This document shows positions 53,473-64,000 of a DNA stretch of 64,000 nucleotides, one piece after another. Source of the DNA: Cymbomonas tetramitiformis. Lineage: Eukaryota; Chlorophyta; Pyramimonadophyceae; Pyramimonadales; Pyramimonadaceae. The first letter of the stretch is position 1; each line of letters opens with the position of its first letter. The notes beneath the pieces are model-generated. The model saw nothing but the letters and a program-made list of their open reading frames with translations, was not told the DNA's origin and made no database searches. Made by a program: the position numbers and the translations under genes. The stretch covers positions 1-64,000 of the forward strand of contig LGRX02033432.1 of the NCBI GenBank assembly GCA_001247695.2, read 5' to 3'.

Positions 53473-56305
53473 TGGTAGATATATAGTTCGGCGGTAATAT
53501 ATATCTAACTAGAGTGATAAACCCTGAGTTAAGGGTTACGGAATCAGAACGGTAAAGTGTGTCTTGATAAAAAGAGAGATAACATAAATACCTAACGGGT
53601 GTTTCCCGTCTACTGGTGACGGTCACCCAGTCTACTATAGGAAGTGACATGTGACAGTTTCGGGTGTCACAGTGTCAAATCCAGCACACCACCTAGGATG
53701 GTGACCGGAGCTAGTAGTGAAACGAAGCAACAAACTCCCTACTCAACTTCAGGAGGAAACTGTAGCACAGCTGGGGGCCTGTACTCTTGGTCAGGGCGGT
53801 CCCAGCTCACAGCAAAGATTGTCAGATACAGCTGTTAGGTGCCAAAACCCTAAACACAGCTCAAATTCAGAGAGCTCTTCCGCACATCTAGAAAGCCAAT
53901 CACCGGCTAATCTCTAGGCAGGTACGGCGTAAGCAATCTCAGCCACTAGAGGTCCCCGGAACTGGCCGGCCAGCCCGGAGCAGCGTGAGGGTGAGGTAGT
54001 TGCCGGCCTCCGGGGCCGGTGGGAAATCATGCGTAGACGAAATTGAGGAATTGTCGATCTCAGCCGCGGAGTCCCCAGAGGTTGGCGCCTCGTCCTCGGA
54101 CGAGTATGGCGGTGGCGGGTAAGGTGGTGAAGGTGGAACCGGTGGATCGGGATCCACGAGCTCTGGCGGCAGCGGGAGAGAGCCGTGGGAGCGGAATCCC
54201 TGTCGTAGCGCCCGATACCGCGCCTGCCTCCGCGGCGGTATAGCACTCGGCACCGCACCACCCACTGCGTCGCCAAGATCGTCACGAAATGGCGCAGGTG
54301 GTGAAGTTGCCGCAGTTGTGACTGCGGAAGCAGCCCACGCAGCACCACCGACCGGCGGAGCCGTGCATGCGCGTGCATCGGCACCACCGACACCGGAAAC
54401 GGTGTGCGGTGCGGCGGTAGCACAAATCACGAAAAGTGCACACACCAAAGATGAGGTAAGTAAAGACCCATCAAAGCCTGGAATGCCCCTCCCACAGCCG
54501 TACCGTGGCTGCGGCAGCGCAACCGAGGCATCCTCGTCGTCGTCGTCGCTCGTGATGTAGGTTGCGGGCCCGTGGCCCATCACGCTCTCCGGTGCCTCGA
54601 CTGCGGAGAGCAAGTTCATGCTCATGGGCGGCTCGTCGGGCGCCCCCAATGCAATCCCCGTGCCCTCGATGAAGTCGGCAAACGTGCGGGTGACGGGAGG
54701 GCAAAAGGGGGTTGGCGGACCGGTCCACCCTCCGTCGGACTCAACCGACGCGGGCGGGGAGTGCGCGGTCGGTTCCGACACCACCGGCATGTCGGCGGTG
54801 AAGGTGTTGACGTTGAAAGTTGATGCCGTAGCCGTGCGCGCCAATTCCGAGAACTCAGTGACAGCGGACACGAGGGCCTCACCGTCCTCCTCGCAGAACG
54901 AGCACGCGGAGAGGTCGGCGAAGATGTCCGGCTTCCCGCCCGCGAGCATGCAAAGGGCGTCAAACTCTTCGGCGTCGTCGTGGTCGATGGCATGTTGAAA
55001 CCTCGCGGCCCCCAACACCGAGTTCTCGGCCTCCTCAGCGAAAGCGTAGGCCGAGAGTCCGGTTCGGCCCCCGTTCGGGCAGTCCCGATGCCAATGCCGC
55101 GCCTTGCCCTTCGCGCACACCTGATTTTGGCAGTACGGCACGGTCGCACCGGTGTCGCGGTGAAAGGCGACCTTCTTGGAGACGGATTGAGGCCAATTGC
55201 CCACCTTGGGGAGGGGCGTGGCCGCGAAGCGGGTCTTGATGCGGCGGTCCGGCTTGTCCGCGCGGGGAGTGTACCCGCGTGTGGACGGCTCGGACCGGTC
55301 GGATGCGACAAATGCGGCCAACTGCCGCTTCAAGTCGAGGACCATCGTTCTCAAGTCCGCGAGCTCACCGGGTCCATCGGAGTCATCGGCGGCCCCCTCC
55401 ATGAAATGCGTGCCGTGAGAATAGCGGTGTGCGGACGCCGTGGCGGTGCCCGCCCGCACGTGCTCGGAGTAGCATTCACGCACCCATTGTTGAATCGTGA
55501 GGAGGTCGTGAGCGGCTCGTTGATCGTGGAGAAGCAACCGGGACACCACCGGCTGGTAGAAGGTGGTGTCGAGAGCCTTGACGAACAGCGCCTTCACGTC
55601 CTCGTCCAGGAGCGTGGCTCGCGTCCTCGCAGCCTCTGAATAAAAAATCGTGGATAATGCGCGTCGGCGATTCGCCATGCTAGCGGTGGCTCGAGTGGAA
55701 GCAACCATGATGAGAAGGACTGAAGGGGCGGAGTGAGGCAAAGAAACGTGAGAGATGCGGCAGTCGTGGGGGGCCAAGAAATACGCGGGTCGCCGATACA
55801 GCAGCCGTGATAGATCAAATAATTCCGGGAAGTCGTGTGGAATAGGCGGCCAATACGCAACGGTGTGGGATCCAACCAGAAAACGTAAACCAGTCCAACG
55901 TTAAATCCCGTAAGAAAATTGCTCTCCAACCGGTGCGGCGTGCCGTAAATCAACCCATGGAATTTAGGCCATACCCGTGACTGCCGGCGCCCTCACGCGC
56001 GGAGTGCCTCACTCCATCCCAGGCGTCCGAGCTTAGCCACTCACAGTGGCAATCTCGCAGTGGCTAAATAAAGCGCAAGTGGGGCCAAACCTGGTAGATA
56101 TATAGTTCGGCGGTAATATATATCTAACTAGAGTGATAAACCCTGAGTTAAGGGTTACGGAATCAGAACGGTAAAAAGTGTCTTGATAAAGAGAGAGATA
56201 ACATAAATACCTAACGGGTGTTTCCCGTCTACTGGTGACGGTCACCCAGCCTACTACAGGAAGTGACATGTGACAGTTTCGGGTGTCACAGTGTCAAATC
56301 CAGCA
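53473..56305 (-). mobile_element. LTR retrotransposon carrying only a gag-like ORF
   Basis: Direct repeats 53473-53686 and 56092-56305 (214 bp each, TGGTAGATATATAG...AATCCAGCA, with a few differences) are flanked by a perfect 5-bp duplication ATATG (53468-53472 and 56306-56310). The only long frame is the minus-strand gag-like ORF, so the element reads right to left. Next to the right LTR, the minus strand reads TGGCCCCACTTGCGC, a possible primer-binding site (tRNA 3' complement beginning TGG). No protease, RT or integrase is present: a non-autonomous element of 2.83 kb needing a helper. Confidence 0.88.
53939..55708 (-). CDS. Gag-like protein with zinc knuckle
   Basis: 589 codons from the ATG at 55708 (an in-frame non-ATG extension reaches 55777). 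The N-terminal 120 residues are helical and capsid-like (LSTIFYSEAARTRATLLDED, LLTIQQWVRECYSEHV). A Cys/His knuckle-like motif (CQNQVCAKGKARHWHRDC) lies near residue 200-220. The middle is acidic with many Cys, a short hydrophobic segment (LLTSSLVCALFVICAT) sits near residue 440, and the C-terminal 100 residues are Pro/Ser-rich. It is the only gene of its LTR element and would package its RNA. The open, unbroken frame suggests recent selection or recent insertion. Confidence 0.6.
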   Translation of the reverse strand: MVASTRATASMANRRRALSTIFYSEAARTRATLLDEDVKALFVKALDTTFYQPVVSRLLLHDQRAAHDLLTIQQWVRECYSEHVRAGTATASAHRYSHGTHFMEGAADDSDGPGELADLRTMVLDLKRQLAAFVASDRSEPSTRGYTPRADKPDRRIKTRFAATPLPKVGNWPQSVSKKVAFHRDTGATVPYCQNQVCAKGKARHWHRDCPNGGRTGLSAYAFAEEAENSVLGAARFQHAIDHDDAEEFDALCMLAGGKPDIFADLSACSFCEEDGEALVSAVTEFSELARTATASTFNVNTFTADMPVVSEPTAHSPPASVESDGGWTGPPTPFCPPVTRTFADFIEGTGIALGAPDEPPMSMNLLSAVEAPESVMGHGPATYITSDDDDEDASVALPQPRYGCGRGIPGFDGSLLTSSLVCALFVICATAAPHTVSGVGGADARACTAPPVGGAAWAASAVTTAATSPPAPFRDDLGDAVGGAVPSAIPPRRQARYRALRQGFRSHGSLPLPPELVDPDPPVPPSPPYPPPPYSSEDEAPTSGDSAAEIDNSSISSTHDFPPAPEAGNYLTLTLLRAGRPVPGTSSG

Positions 56306-57289
56306 ATATGTGATAATAAGTTGCTGTATGTGATAGTGATAAGTGGGATAAGTGGTATAGTGACAAAAGCTATCACACTATCAATCACAGCATATTGTTA
56401 TAATGATGACAACATGGTATATACTTATGTACAGCATGTGTGTGCGATAATGATGATATTGCACACGATATTTCTGCAGCATGTATGCATTATTGATGAT
56501 GCAGCATCATGTGTCCCTCTGCACAGCATCATGCGTCCCTGCGCAGCATCGTGCGTCCACTGCGCAGCATCATGAGAGGTATTGTGTGTCCATCTGCAAG
56601 GTATTGTATGTCCATTTGGTGCAAAATTGTGTGTACATCGAGATTGCACAATATGACTGCGCGCGCGCATATGTATGTCGCGCTGCATACTGATGCACCA
56701 CAAATCATGCGTCCCCTGCACAAGCTAAAATCATCGTACTTGTACGTCGCACTGATCGAGCTAAAATCATCGCATGTGCGCATCGCACTGAACGATTAGT
56801 GCAGAACATTTGCGAACATCGCTGTCGCTCATTTTTGTCGCACAGTATGAATGCGTATGTCGCTGTCGCCGGTATTTGTCGCACAGTATGATTGCGAATG
56901 CGCTGATAACGAAATTGTGCGTCCCTGTCGCAGTTGATGCGAATCATTTTTACTGACGATCATTTTTCGTTCGCGCGCTTGATGCTCGCATACCGTATCA
57001 ACCTGCGATATTTGACAGCATGTATGTACGATTCATTCGTACGTGCGCACACCTTGTGGTAATTTATTCACTGACGATATGTTGTAACTGCGAATCGCGC
57101 TGATGATCGCGCTGATGTTATTATTGCACACTCCGCCGTTCGCTGACGATATTTGCAGCGAATGCTGTCGTATGCGTGACGATATTCGAATATGCGTATG
57201 TGCGAGCTCTGTCGCTCCGTATACAAAATCTATATACGGTATATATCAAGTCTATCTGTCTGCTGCACACACTTGTGTTCTCGTCCTTC
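56306..57289. other. No recognisable gene
   Basis: About 1 kb of sequence rich in short GCAGCAT, TGTCGCAC and GATGATA-like imperfect repeats. It may be a diverged continuation of family A, but no convincing alignment or open frame was found. Confidence 0.35.
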
Positions 57290-57858
57290 GCCTGCACGAA
57301 GAATACCAATCTCAGGGTCCTATACGGACGGATATGAGACGCGGCTGCTATTGAACTGTAGCAAGCACGCGCAAGTATGTAGTGGGGTATGAGTGCAGCA
57401 GTTCTGTGACCAGAATGCTTGCTCGAGCCCAATGCTCCTCATATTACCTCAATGCCCTCACGCGTCATACGCGTTACCACCATCGGGTTGTGAACCCGAG
57501 GGCATTGGGTGAACTACCCGCATCGGCTGGTCGATATAGCCATTGATGCTCGCATGCTGTTCAGTTCATGCTTGAAGCGAAGACGAGTCTTCTCAGAACA
57601 CTTCGGTTCTTCAAGAATTGTCTTGCTTCGCCATCTCGATGCCAATACCTGGCCTCTCGATGACAGATGTCACTCAAGGTGAGTGGATGACAGACATTGT
57701 GACTGTACATGTCATAGTCGACCGTACTGACAATACACGACGACTGTATGTCATTATGACGCATATGACATGACATGCCATGACATAGTATGACATGTAT
57801 GACAGGTATGGCCGGTATGATATGTATGACACATATGGCATCGGTCATATCCCTGACA
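57290..57858 (+). repeat. Family A repeat, diverged copy 3
   Basis: Right-hand part of the family A repeat ending CATATCCCTGACA, clearly diverged from copies 1 and 2 but collinear with them: GAATACCA...GGATATGAG, the three-way-junction fold at 57450-57507, the hairpin around 57580-57630, CCTGGCCTCTCGATGACAG and CACTCAAGGTGAGTG. Base changes in the fold are compensated. Confidence 0.75.
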
Positions 57859-58329
57859 CTGTAGGAACTTAGCTTGAGAGCAGTATCCTAGCAGCAGTTT
57901 TAGAAAGGGACCGCCCTGGCTAAAGCACAGGCCTCCCTCTAGCAGTTTCCAGCCTCTAGTTGTTTGTTGTTTCGGACTTTATCTGTGAACCGTTCTCTGC
58001 CACCTGAACAGCACTCCGTACAGTTACAGGGTGGTGTGCTGGATTCAGTGCACCGTACGTCATAACTTGCATGACTCCGTTTGACTGTACCAGTACTCGT
58101 ACAGTACTTGGTGACAGATACCTAGGTCACATATGCATTATATTCGTTTATCTTTATAATCAGTTTACACTTGTATGAGACGAACTGAGTGAACACCCGA
58201 TATATTGTCGGTACAATATATGGGTATATATCTCACATACAATGTACACAATGTTTACACAACATATAGTATACACAGTAACTATACACGACAGTACTTA
58301 TCACAGTACTTACACCAGTATTTATGTCA

Positions 58330-59960
58330 GTACATGTTTTAGATATATTGACATTACACTAAATCAGCAAGTGTTAATGATCAATGTGATTGACAATATA
58401 TATCTCATGTATAATGCATAGATACCATTCCACAAACACATGTGCGTGTGGAATGTCAGAGATGGCGATAGTATATGGGAGCAAGATAAGACAACATGCT
58501 GTAGGGCTGGATGGAGATATCTCCAGACCCGAAGGCAGGATATTGTGCTCATTATAACAACTGGTAACTGTTGAGCACAGTCCATCCACTCTCACATATC
58601 GCTGGAGCAACTTAATCCCCTACTTATGCATTTGACAGTTGATTCAGAAACTTGATCACACTTCAATGCATATCACAGTATATCTAAGTATATTCAGAAT
58701 TCATCTTGACAATCTAATGTAGCTGATAGAGATTACTAAACAGGCATTGCTCTGATTATACCAGCATTGCTCTGATTTACTTAGTATCTGGAGGTATCAT
58801 TTTGATAACCTTCCAGTGCACTGCCATATGCCTAAGTAAATAATAAATCATCCGACATATCACTTAGTGTCTTTAAGTCACTACAGTAAACACTCGATTT
58901 TAAGAAAACAGGAATTTTAGGTCAGCCTAGCAACTTTCTTATTTATATAGAGATCTTAAATATGGAGTGTTGTGTGTTAAATATTGTGAAGAAATCAAAA
59001 AAGCTGGCTACGTTCTTATCGGCGGGTTTTCTTATTACTGAGTGATTACTGTATTGATAATACTATATATATAGGTCATGGGTTTCAATCAGAAAAAAAC
59101 CCAGATATTTACCATATACATATCTTCACAGAAACACCATGAAAGAGATCATTTTCGATTTCATGTGTGATGATAAGATATCTTACAGAGTTGTGAAAGG
59201 TGTATACTGTACATCACAGTATATACTGAGACTTATATATATATAAGCTCGAAATGGCAAAAATGGGTGAAAATACTGTGCGAAAAATTTCAAAAATATT
59301 TTTTGAGTCCAATTTTTTCACGGAATCCCATTTTTCTACCTATTAAGGTACCCAGGGAAAAAAAAATGTCACATTTCACATCTCGTGTAACACCCTAAAT
59401 ATTTAGTATGTAGCATCTAGGGGTGTAACGCACACCTCAGAGTTTACATAATAAACAGTGACGTAATGGGTGCAATATTGCTTCTTTCCTTCAAAGAAAA
59501 ATGCATACTACTCATTTTATATATATCTAAGTGTTACTGATACATTGTAACACCCTAAAGTCACTGCAGGCGATTAGGGGCACTGTAACCCACACAGCCT
59601 AAAATGCCACAAAATATTAGTGAAATACACTATATTTGGCATTGTAGTCATGCTGAAATCAGCACGATCATGACTAATATTTTCGGGCTACAACCTAAGA
59701 ACTGTAGGGCTGCATCCCAATAACTGCAGGGCAACATCCCAAGGACTGTGGGGCTGCTTCCTATATGGTTGCATGCTGCCTGATGGAGTATATAGACACT
59801 TGACAACTGCCTAGTGATTATCACACTTCCTTGAGGGGGGAAGGTGGTGGAATCATACATACATACTTCACTCCATTATATAATGTGCAAATATAATACA
59901 TGTACAGTTATAGATATATATATATATATATATATCACACAACGCACACATTCCAATTTT
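58330..59960 (+). repeat. Family B repeat (probable Ty3 LTR), left copy
   Basis: Collinear with 63120-64000 through several conserved blocks: CCACAAACACATGTGCGTGTGG, GGCTGGATGGAGA...TCTCCAGACCCGAAGGC, ATCATTTTGATAA, TGGGTTTCAATCAG, and then the block shared with 5755-6560 (GTAACACCCTA stretch, 'gggctgcatccc' repeats, CACTTCCTTGAGGGGGGAAG at 59821-59840). It directly precedes the gag ATG at 59996, so it is probably the left LTR and leader of the Ty3-like element. A MITE is inserted at 58884-59051. Exact LTR borders were not established. Confidence 0.5.
58884..59051. mobile_element. Pogo/Tc1-like MITE, TA target
   Basis: 168 bp with inverted ends CAGTAAACACTC and GAGTGATTACTG, flanked by TA on both sides (58882-58883, 59052-59053). 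AAGAAAAC and GTTTTCTT lie just inside. A TA duplication and CAGTAA...TTACTG ends are typical of pogo/Tigger-type elements. It lacks coding capacity. It sits in the family B repeat and is absent from the corresponding place in the right copy. Confidence 0.7.
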
Positions 59961-59995
59961 GAAGGTTTTGTTGGTGTTGGTGTGTTGTTTTATAG

Positions 59996-61197
59996 ATGGC
60001 TGTTCCAGCAATAGATGCAGATCCAGCAAATTGGTTTTTCGACATCATGGGTACTTGTGATGCTTACAGCAGATTCAAAATCCCACGATGGTTGACTGGT
60101 TACTCTGATACACAGACCCGATATGATAATATAGGGTACTTTGACAACATCAGTCGTATGAAACCAGATATGAGCAGATATAGGGATCCTGAAACAGAAC
60201 CTGAGGATCCAGAAGAGGAGTACACAGAGGATTTCGCACGTCCCATCTTTACAGATCCAGATGATGGTCATGTACTCCCAGCATCAGTTCCAGCAGTACC
60301 TATACCTAAGGTGAAAATGAATACACCAAAGGAATATAAGGTCGGACAGGATGCAGAAGTCTGGATGGAAACAATGGATAGGTATTTCCAGTTTACCTAC
60401 CCAGGAGCAGCAGACAAGGACCTCATTACAGTATTCCTTACATTCCTCCAGAATAACGACAGACACTTCTTTCATGTTGTGGCAAAGTCACCAACAGCCA
60501 CATATGAAGAAATCAGGACCACATTCCTCAGACAGTTTGGAAACCCACATAAGCAGTCAGTAGCCAAAAACACTTGATGGCACTGCAGCAGGGTAATCAG
60601 ACATTCTCAGACTATCTTCGGACATTTACATCACTGGCTTCATTGGCAGCAGCAAATCTGGATGATGTTCTGATAAAGGATCGATTTGTCAACAATATGG
60701 AATCAGATCTCAGAAAACAGTTCCACCTCAGATTCCTCGCAGAAAATGAAAGGAATAACTTGTCGTGGGCACAAACCACACAGGTACTGCTCGACTTGAA
60801 CTTTGTAGTTCATTCGAAGCAGGCAGAGACCCTACACTATAGGGGTCAAAAAGAGCAGTCAGGTGGTCCAGCCAAGAAGGATAAGGATAAAGGCCGTGGC
60901 AACAAGCCATATGCCCCTGGCAATCAGAATCAGGCCAATCAGAATTCCCAGAAAAATAAAGGGAAAGGGAAAGGAGAAGGAAAAGGATCAGTATCATCAT
61001 CTTCTTCTTCCCAGTCTTGTGAACGTTGTGGTCGTTCTGGTCACACCAAAAAGGCTTGCTATTCCACAAAGACAGCAGATGGAAAAGCCATAAAAGGCAA
61101 TCCTCCAGCTCAGAATCCTTATTGGAATCAGAAAGGAGGACAGCAGCAACAGAATAATCTGGAAAGGGTGGCAAAAGTGAGTCTAACAAGCTCCTAA
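59996..61197 (+). pseudogene. Ty3/gypsy gag with zinc knuckle, frameshifted
   Basis: From ATG 59996 the frame reads 193 codons (capsid-like: TPKEYKVGQDAEVWMETMDR, DRHFFHVVAKSPTATYEEI) to a TGA at 60575. The next phase continues without loss from about 60570 (LMALQQGNQTFSDYLRTF, RKQFHLRF) to 61197, with zinc knuckle CERCGRSGHTKKAC near its Lys/Gln-rich end. The order and wording match the retrotransposon gag family of Ty3/gypsy elements. A one-base shift within the A-rich stretch near 60565 breaks it. Spacing to the protease region suggests another shift near 61200. Confidence 0.75.
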
Positions 61198-61438
61198 AAA
61201 CAGTCAACACCCTGGTTAAGGAGCTTCAGAATCAGCAGAGCATTAATGCAGCAGTTGCACAATCAGCATCAGCTCCAGCATCAGCTCCAGCTCCTCAGGA
61301 AAACTCTCCGGGTACTGCACAGGTACCAGTGATGAGGACACCCCGATAAATCAGCCTGAACATGCCACTGAAGCAAGTGGCCGGGTTGAGAGTATCTCAG
61401 AAGAAGTCCTATCCAGTCTGACATTACAGTTCCAGCAG

Positions 61439-62510
61439 ATGGACACTCCCTCGGATCACACCGCACAGATGCAATCACAGACGGCACAGCTGAAATCGCA
61501 GAAGAAGCTGTTGTTATATAAGGGGAAAGTATATGGACAGAGTACTCATATTTTGATAGATCATGGAGCCACATCGTCATTCATCGACAGACAATTTGCT
61601 ACCCAGATTGGTATAACGCCATCAGATGCATCATCATTCTCAGTGGGGTTGGCTGGAGGAAGCCAATTACCCTGTACATCCTATCTTCCCAATGCTACAT
61701 TTACGCTGGGTAAGTATAAGGATTCGGTGGACCTATATGTTATTGATATGACACCCTTCACAGTCATCCTGGGATAGGATTGGTTGGAGAGGAGGAATCC
61801 ACATATTGACTTTCAGTCCAAGAACATGACGATCACCAGGACACACTCTTCAGGTTCGAGTGTTCGCACAGTTCTTTCCAGAGTTGAAGATACTCAGAAA
61901 TCAGATGGCCTTCCTGAAATGGAACTGGTCAGTGCCACCACGATGAGAAAGCACCTGCGACGTATACGGTCCAGTGGGTCGGCTGAAGAAGCCGTAGCTT
62001 ATCTCTTTTCTCTCTCAGAGGTTGATGGTGAAGTGGCCATGGCAGCAACTGACACAGACACTACCATGGAAGACCCAGAGGTCACAGCAGAACGTGATCG
62101 CACCAGAGACGACTTTTCAGATATTTTCCAAGAGGATCCTCCAGCTGGCCATAGGCCAGAACGGTTTGAAGGTGGATATCATCGCATCAACATTGAACCT
62201 GGGCATAAGCCACCATCACAGCCAGTACGAACTATTCCAGTGCCTATGATGGAGGAGCTCAAACGGCAAATCATTAAATATGTCGAGGTGGGTATCCTTC
62301 GTCCATCATCATCACCATATGGGTGCCCAATCATTTTCGCTCCTAAGCCAGGGGGGGAGTGGAGGATGTGTTGTGATCATCGTGCCCTTAATAACATCAC
62401 CATAAAGGACACATATCCATTGCCACCTCATGATACCCTTCTTGAACAGCTTAAGGGGGCACGCTGGTTCAGCAGATTCGACTTCAACCAGTTTTTCCAT
62501 CAGATCCCTA
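61439..62510 (+). pseudogene. Ty3/gypsy pol: protease and truncated RT
   Basis: An aspartic protease with the DHGATSSF active-site motif (about residues 42-49 of this frame; the usual form is D-S/T-GA) is followed by VILG, an in-frame TAG at 61775, then DWLERRNPHIDF, where intact elements read VILGMDWL without a stop. A linker rich in Asp/Thr leads to RT: HRINIEPGHKPPSQPVRTIP, SSSPYGCPIIFAPKPGGEWR, DHRALNNITIKDTYPLP and FSRFDFNQFFHQIP, where coding ends at the TA of an inserted CAGTAATCACTC terminus (62511). The palm YVDD block, RNase H and integrase are missing. Confidence 0.8.
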
Positions 62511-62640
62511 CAGTAATCACTCACCTTTAAGAAAACCGGAGATTTGGGGTCCGCCAGCAATTCACCACCCCCGCCTGCCCGGCCTACATGAAAGTATATG
62601 CAGCATTACATCATGTATATATTCTATACTGAGTGACTGC
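62511..62640. mobile_element. MITE-like end truncating the RT
   Basis: Begins TA-CAGTAATCACTCACCTTTAAG and so resembles the left end of the 58884-59051 MITE. About 130 bp later GAGTGACTG resembles the inverted end. No RT sequence resumes afterwards, so the insertion was accompanied by a deletion or this is the edge of a larger element. Confidence 0.5.
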
Positions 62641-62789
62641 AATATTGTAAGTTGTGCATGCATCATGTTAGCAGATGTTATGTATAAACCAGCTTGATCA
62701 CGTTAGCAGCTGGAATATATGGCATCATATCACAATGCATCAGACATGCACAAAAGCATACCTGCTGTGCATGCTAACTATATTCGAAC

Positions 62790-62960
62790 CCATATAGTGT
62801 AAGGTGCCTGTTCAGTGGTCTTAACACAATAATTAGCTCGTTATGTTCCGGTGGAGTCGAGATACTCTTCGGACCACATATCGTTCTATTGTGGATCACT
62901 GAAAGGATTGCTCACCGGAACTATATGTGGAATAGACCAGCAACTCATTATTGTGAATGA
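62790..62960. other. Nested inverted repeats, possible branched RNA
   Basis: Paired segments CACAATAAT/ATTATTGTG (outer) and GTTCCGGTG/CACCGGAAC (inner), with a smaller GTC...GGAC hairpin within, form a branched fold of about 130 nt. Located between the broken RT and the right family B repeat. Without a second copy, conservation cannot be judged. Confidence 0.4.
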
Positions 62961-63119
62961 GATTATCTCGGCATTTTTACAATAACCCCTAACCTAATAT
63001 ATATCATGCTAGATTCATTCAGTACATGGTATGCTGATTATCATCCTGCATGATAAACTGTCTGGGAATATTGTAATATCCAGAACTTATCTTCCTGTAA
63101 GTGTGTAAAAGTGAACACA

Positions 63120-64000
63120 CACACACACTGGCAAAAAGTACTAATCAATAAGTACTATACATGCACACACATATGCATTACTGTATGTATTAATATTCAC
63201 TGACTCATAGTGAATTGACCAACTTTAATATCTATCATGTATATGATAATATGGATAACACTCCACAAACACATGTGCGTGTGGAGTGTCAGTGATGGCG
63301 ATAGATATGGGAACACAATAATCCAACATGCTGTAGGGCTGGATGGAGAAATCTCCAGACCCGAAGGCATTATACAATGCTCAAATAAGCAGCTGGTCAC
63401 TGCTGAGCATTGTCCATTCGTCTCACATATCATCGCTGGAGCAACAACAACAAGTACATTGCATTATGACAATTGATTCAGAATTGATCAGCTCAAATTG
63501 CATGTACACTCTCAGATCAGTAACTATATATTGAACTGACAGGAGTTGTTGTGGACAAGCACACACACATATATATATGTGTTGTGTCAAACTGCTTTGA
63601 TTATATAATCAAGCAATGTCCTGATATGTTTAAAATAAGAGATATCATTTTGATAAATCTTAGAGCACAGTCATATGCTCAAAACATATCATAGATTGAT
63701 AAATTATCACTCAAGTGGATAATCCGCTTATAGTTGGTAAATCTAAATATCATCAGGAAGTACATTTACTTCCATGGGTTTCAATCAGTAAAACCCATAA
63801 ATATGATCAACCTCAGATGTTGATATGCAGAATAATTCACTTTTATGCCATGAAATTTGTCATGTGCAAAGGTGAAGTAATATGCAGTGCTTCTGTACTT
63901 TGCAGTCCACACACACACACAGAGATATGTATATATATATATCAAGCCGAAAAACGGCCAAAATAGGTAAAATCCGTTTGCGATAGATTTGAAAATTGAA
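63120..64000 (+). repeat. Family B repeat, right copy, cut by window end
   Basis: Collinear with 58330-59260 but diverged, so probably not a twin LTR of the same recent insertion. The last 56 bp match 5758-5818 far more closely than 59240. Three stem regions (63259-63288, 63374-63413, 63623-63690) retain pairing through compensating changes relative to the left copy. No gene. Confidence 0.6.

Noticed and set aside
52614..57858. Single terminal-inverted-repeat transposon spanning 5.2 kb
   Set aside because: Flanks show no target duplication, and the same repeat occurs as direct copies at 112 and 7264, so two independent family A remnants are as likely.
61770..61780. TAG reassigned as a sense codon
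   Set aside because: TAG ends the Ngaro recombinase frame, and the retroelement has other lesions, so a nonsense mutation is simpler.

Overview
The window looks like nuclear DNA of a transposon-dense unicellular eukaryote, probably a protist or alga; I cannot name the lineage. The reasons are GT-AG spliced reading frames, several classes of eukaryotic mobile element nested in one another, Pol III-type tRNA-like units, long satellite arrays and very few ordinary genes. Nothing bacterial (operons, Shine-Dalgarno sites, rRNA) is visible.

Layout. 0.1-8.2 kb: a pair of nearly identical ~0.95 kb direct repeats (family A, LTR-like) around 6 kb with no convincing gene, holding another dispersed repeat (5.6-6.6 kb). 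8.3-11.4 kb: two terminal-inverted-repeat elements, one splitting a minus-strand reading frame, plus short tandem repeats. 11.7-13.6 kb: satellite and minisatellite arrays. 13.6-16.4 kb: nothing recognisable. 16.4-18.8 kb: three minus-strand reading frames, one a complete MT-A70 type N6-adenine methyltransferase preceded in frame by a zinc-finger reading frame and a single TAA.

18.8-30.15 kb is the most unusual part: an 11.3 kb DNA transposon with ~0.8-1 kb terminal inverted repeats built of 173-bp subterminal repeats. Inside are a three-exon minus-strand gene for an 865-residue PHD-like finger protein, one or two further minus-strand finger genes, a five-copy 104-bp tandem array in which units carry a CRE palindrome and a TATA box, and a divergent plus-strand DDE-like transposase. 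The transposase is split by a younger 1.9 kb foldback element whose 8-bp target duplication lets the original 1,031-codon frame be recognised exactly.

30.9-40.8 kb: a short non-coding LTR element with a 5-bp target duplication, duplicated tRNA-like units, palindromic foldback elements with TTA target duplications, and a 5.37 kb Ngaro-type DIRS retrotransposon (gag, RT-RNase H, tyrosine recombinase) with its diagnostic A1-B1A2-B2 repeats. A second copy of its target lies 450 bp away and gives an empty site. 41-45 kb: a probable host gene with at least six exons coding for a coiled-coil protein. 48-50.3 kb: a decayed PIF/Harbinger transposon (transposase plus partner). 51.7-57.9 kb: gag-like reading frames, including an LTR element carrying only a gag-like ORF (214-bp LTRs, ATATG duplication) and diverged copies of repeat family A. 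58.3-64 kb: a decayed Ty3/gypsy element (gag, protease, start of RT) between copies of repeat family B, with a pogo-like MITE.

The mobile elements do not form one pathway; they are layers of insertion, and the nesting gives relative ages. Two repeat families (A and B) preserve base-paired stems by compensatory changes between diverged copies, suggesting structured RNA in their transcripts. Starts, exon borders and protein names were read by eye without database searches.
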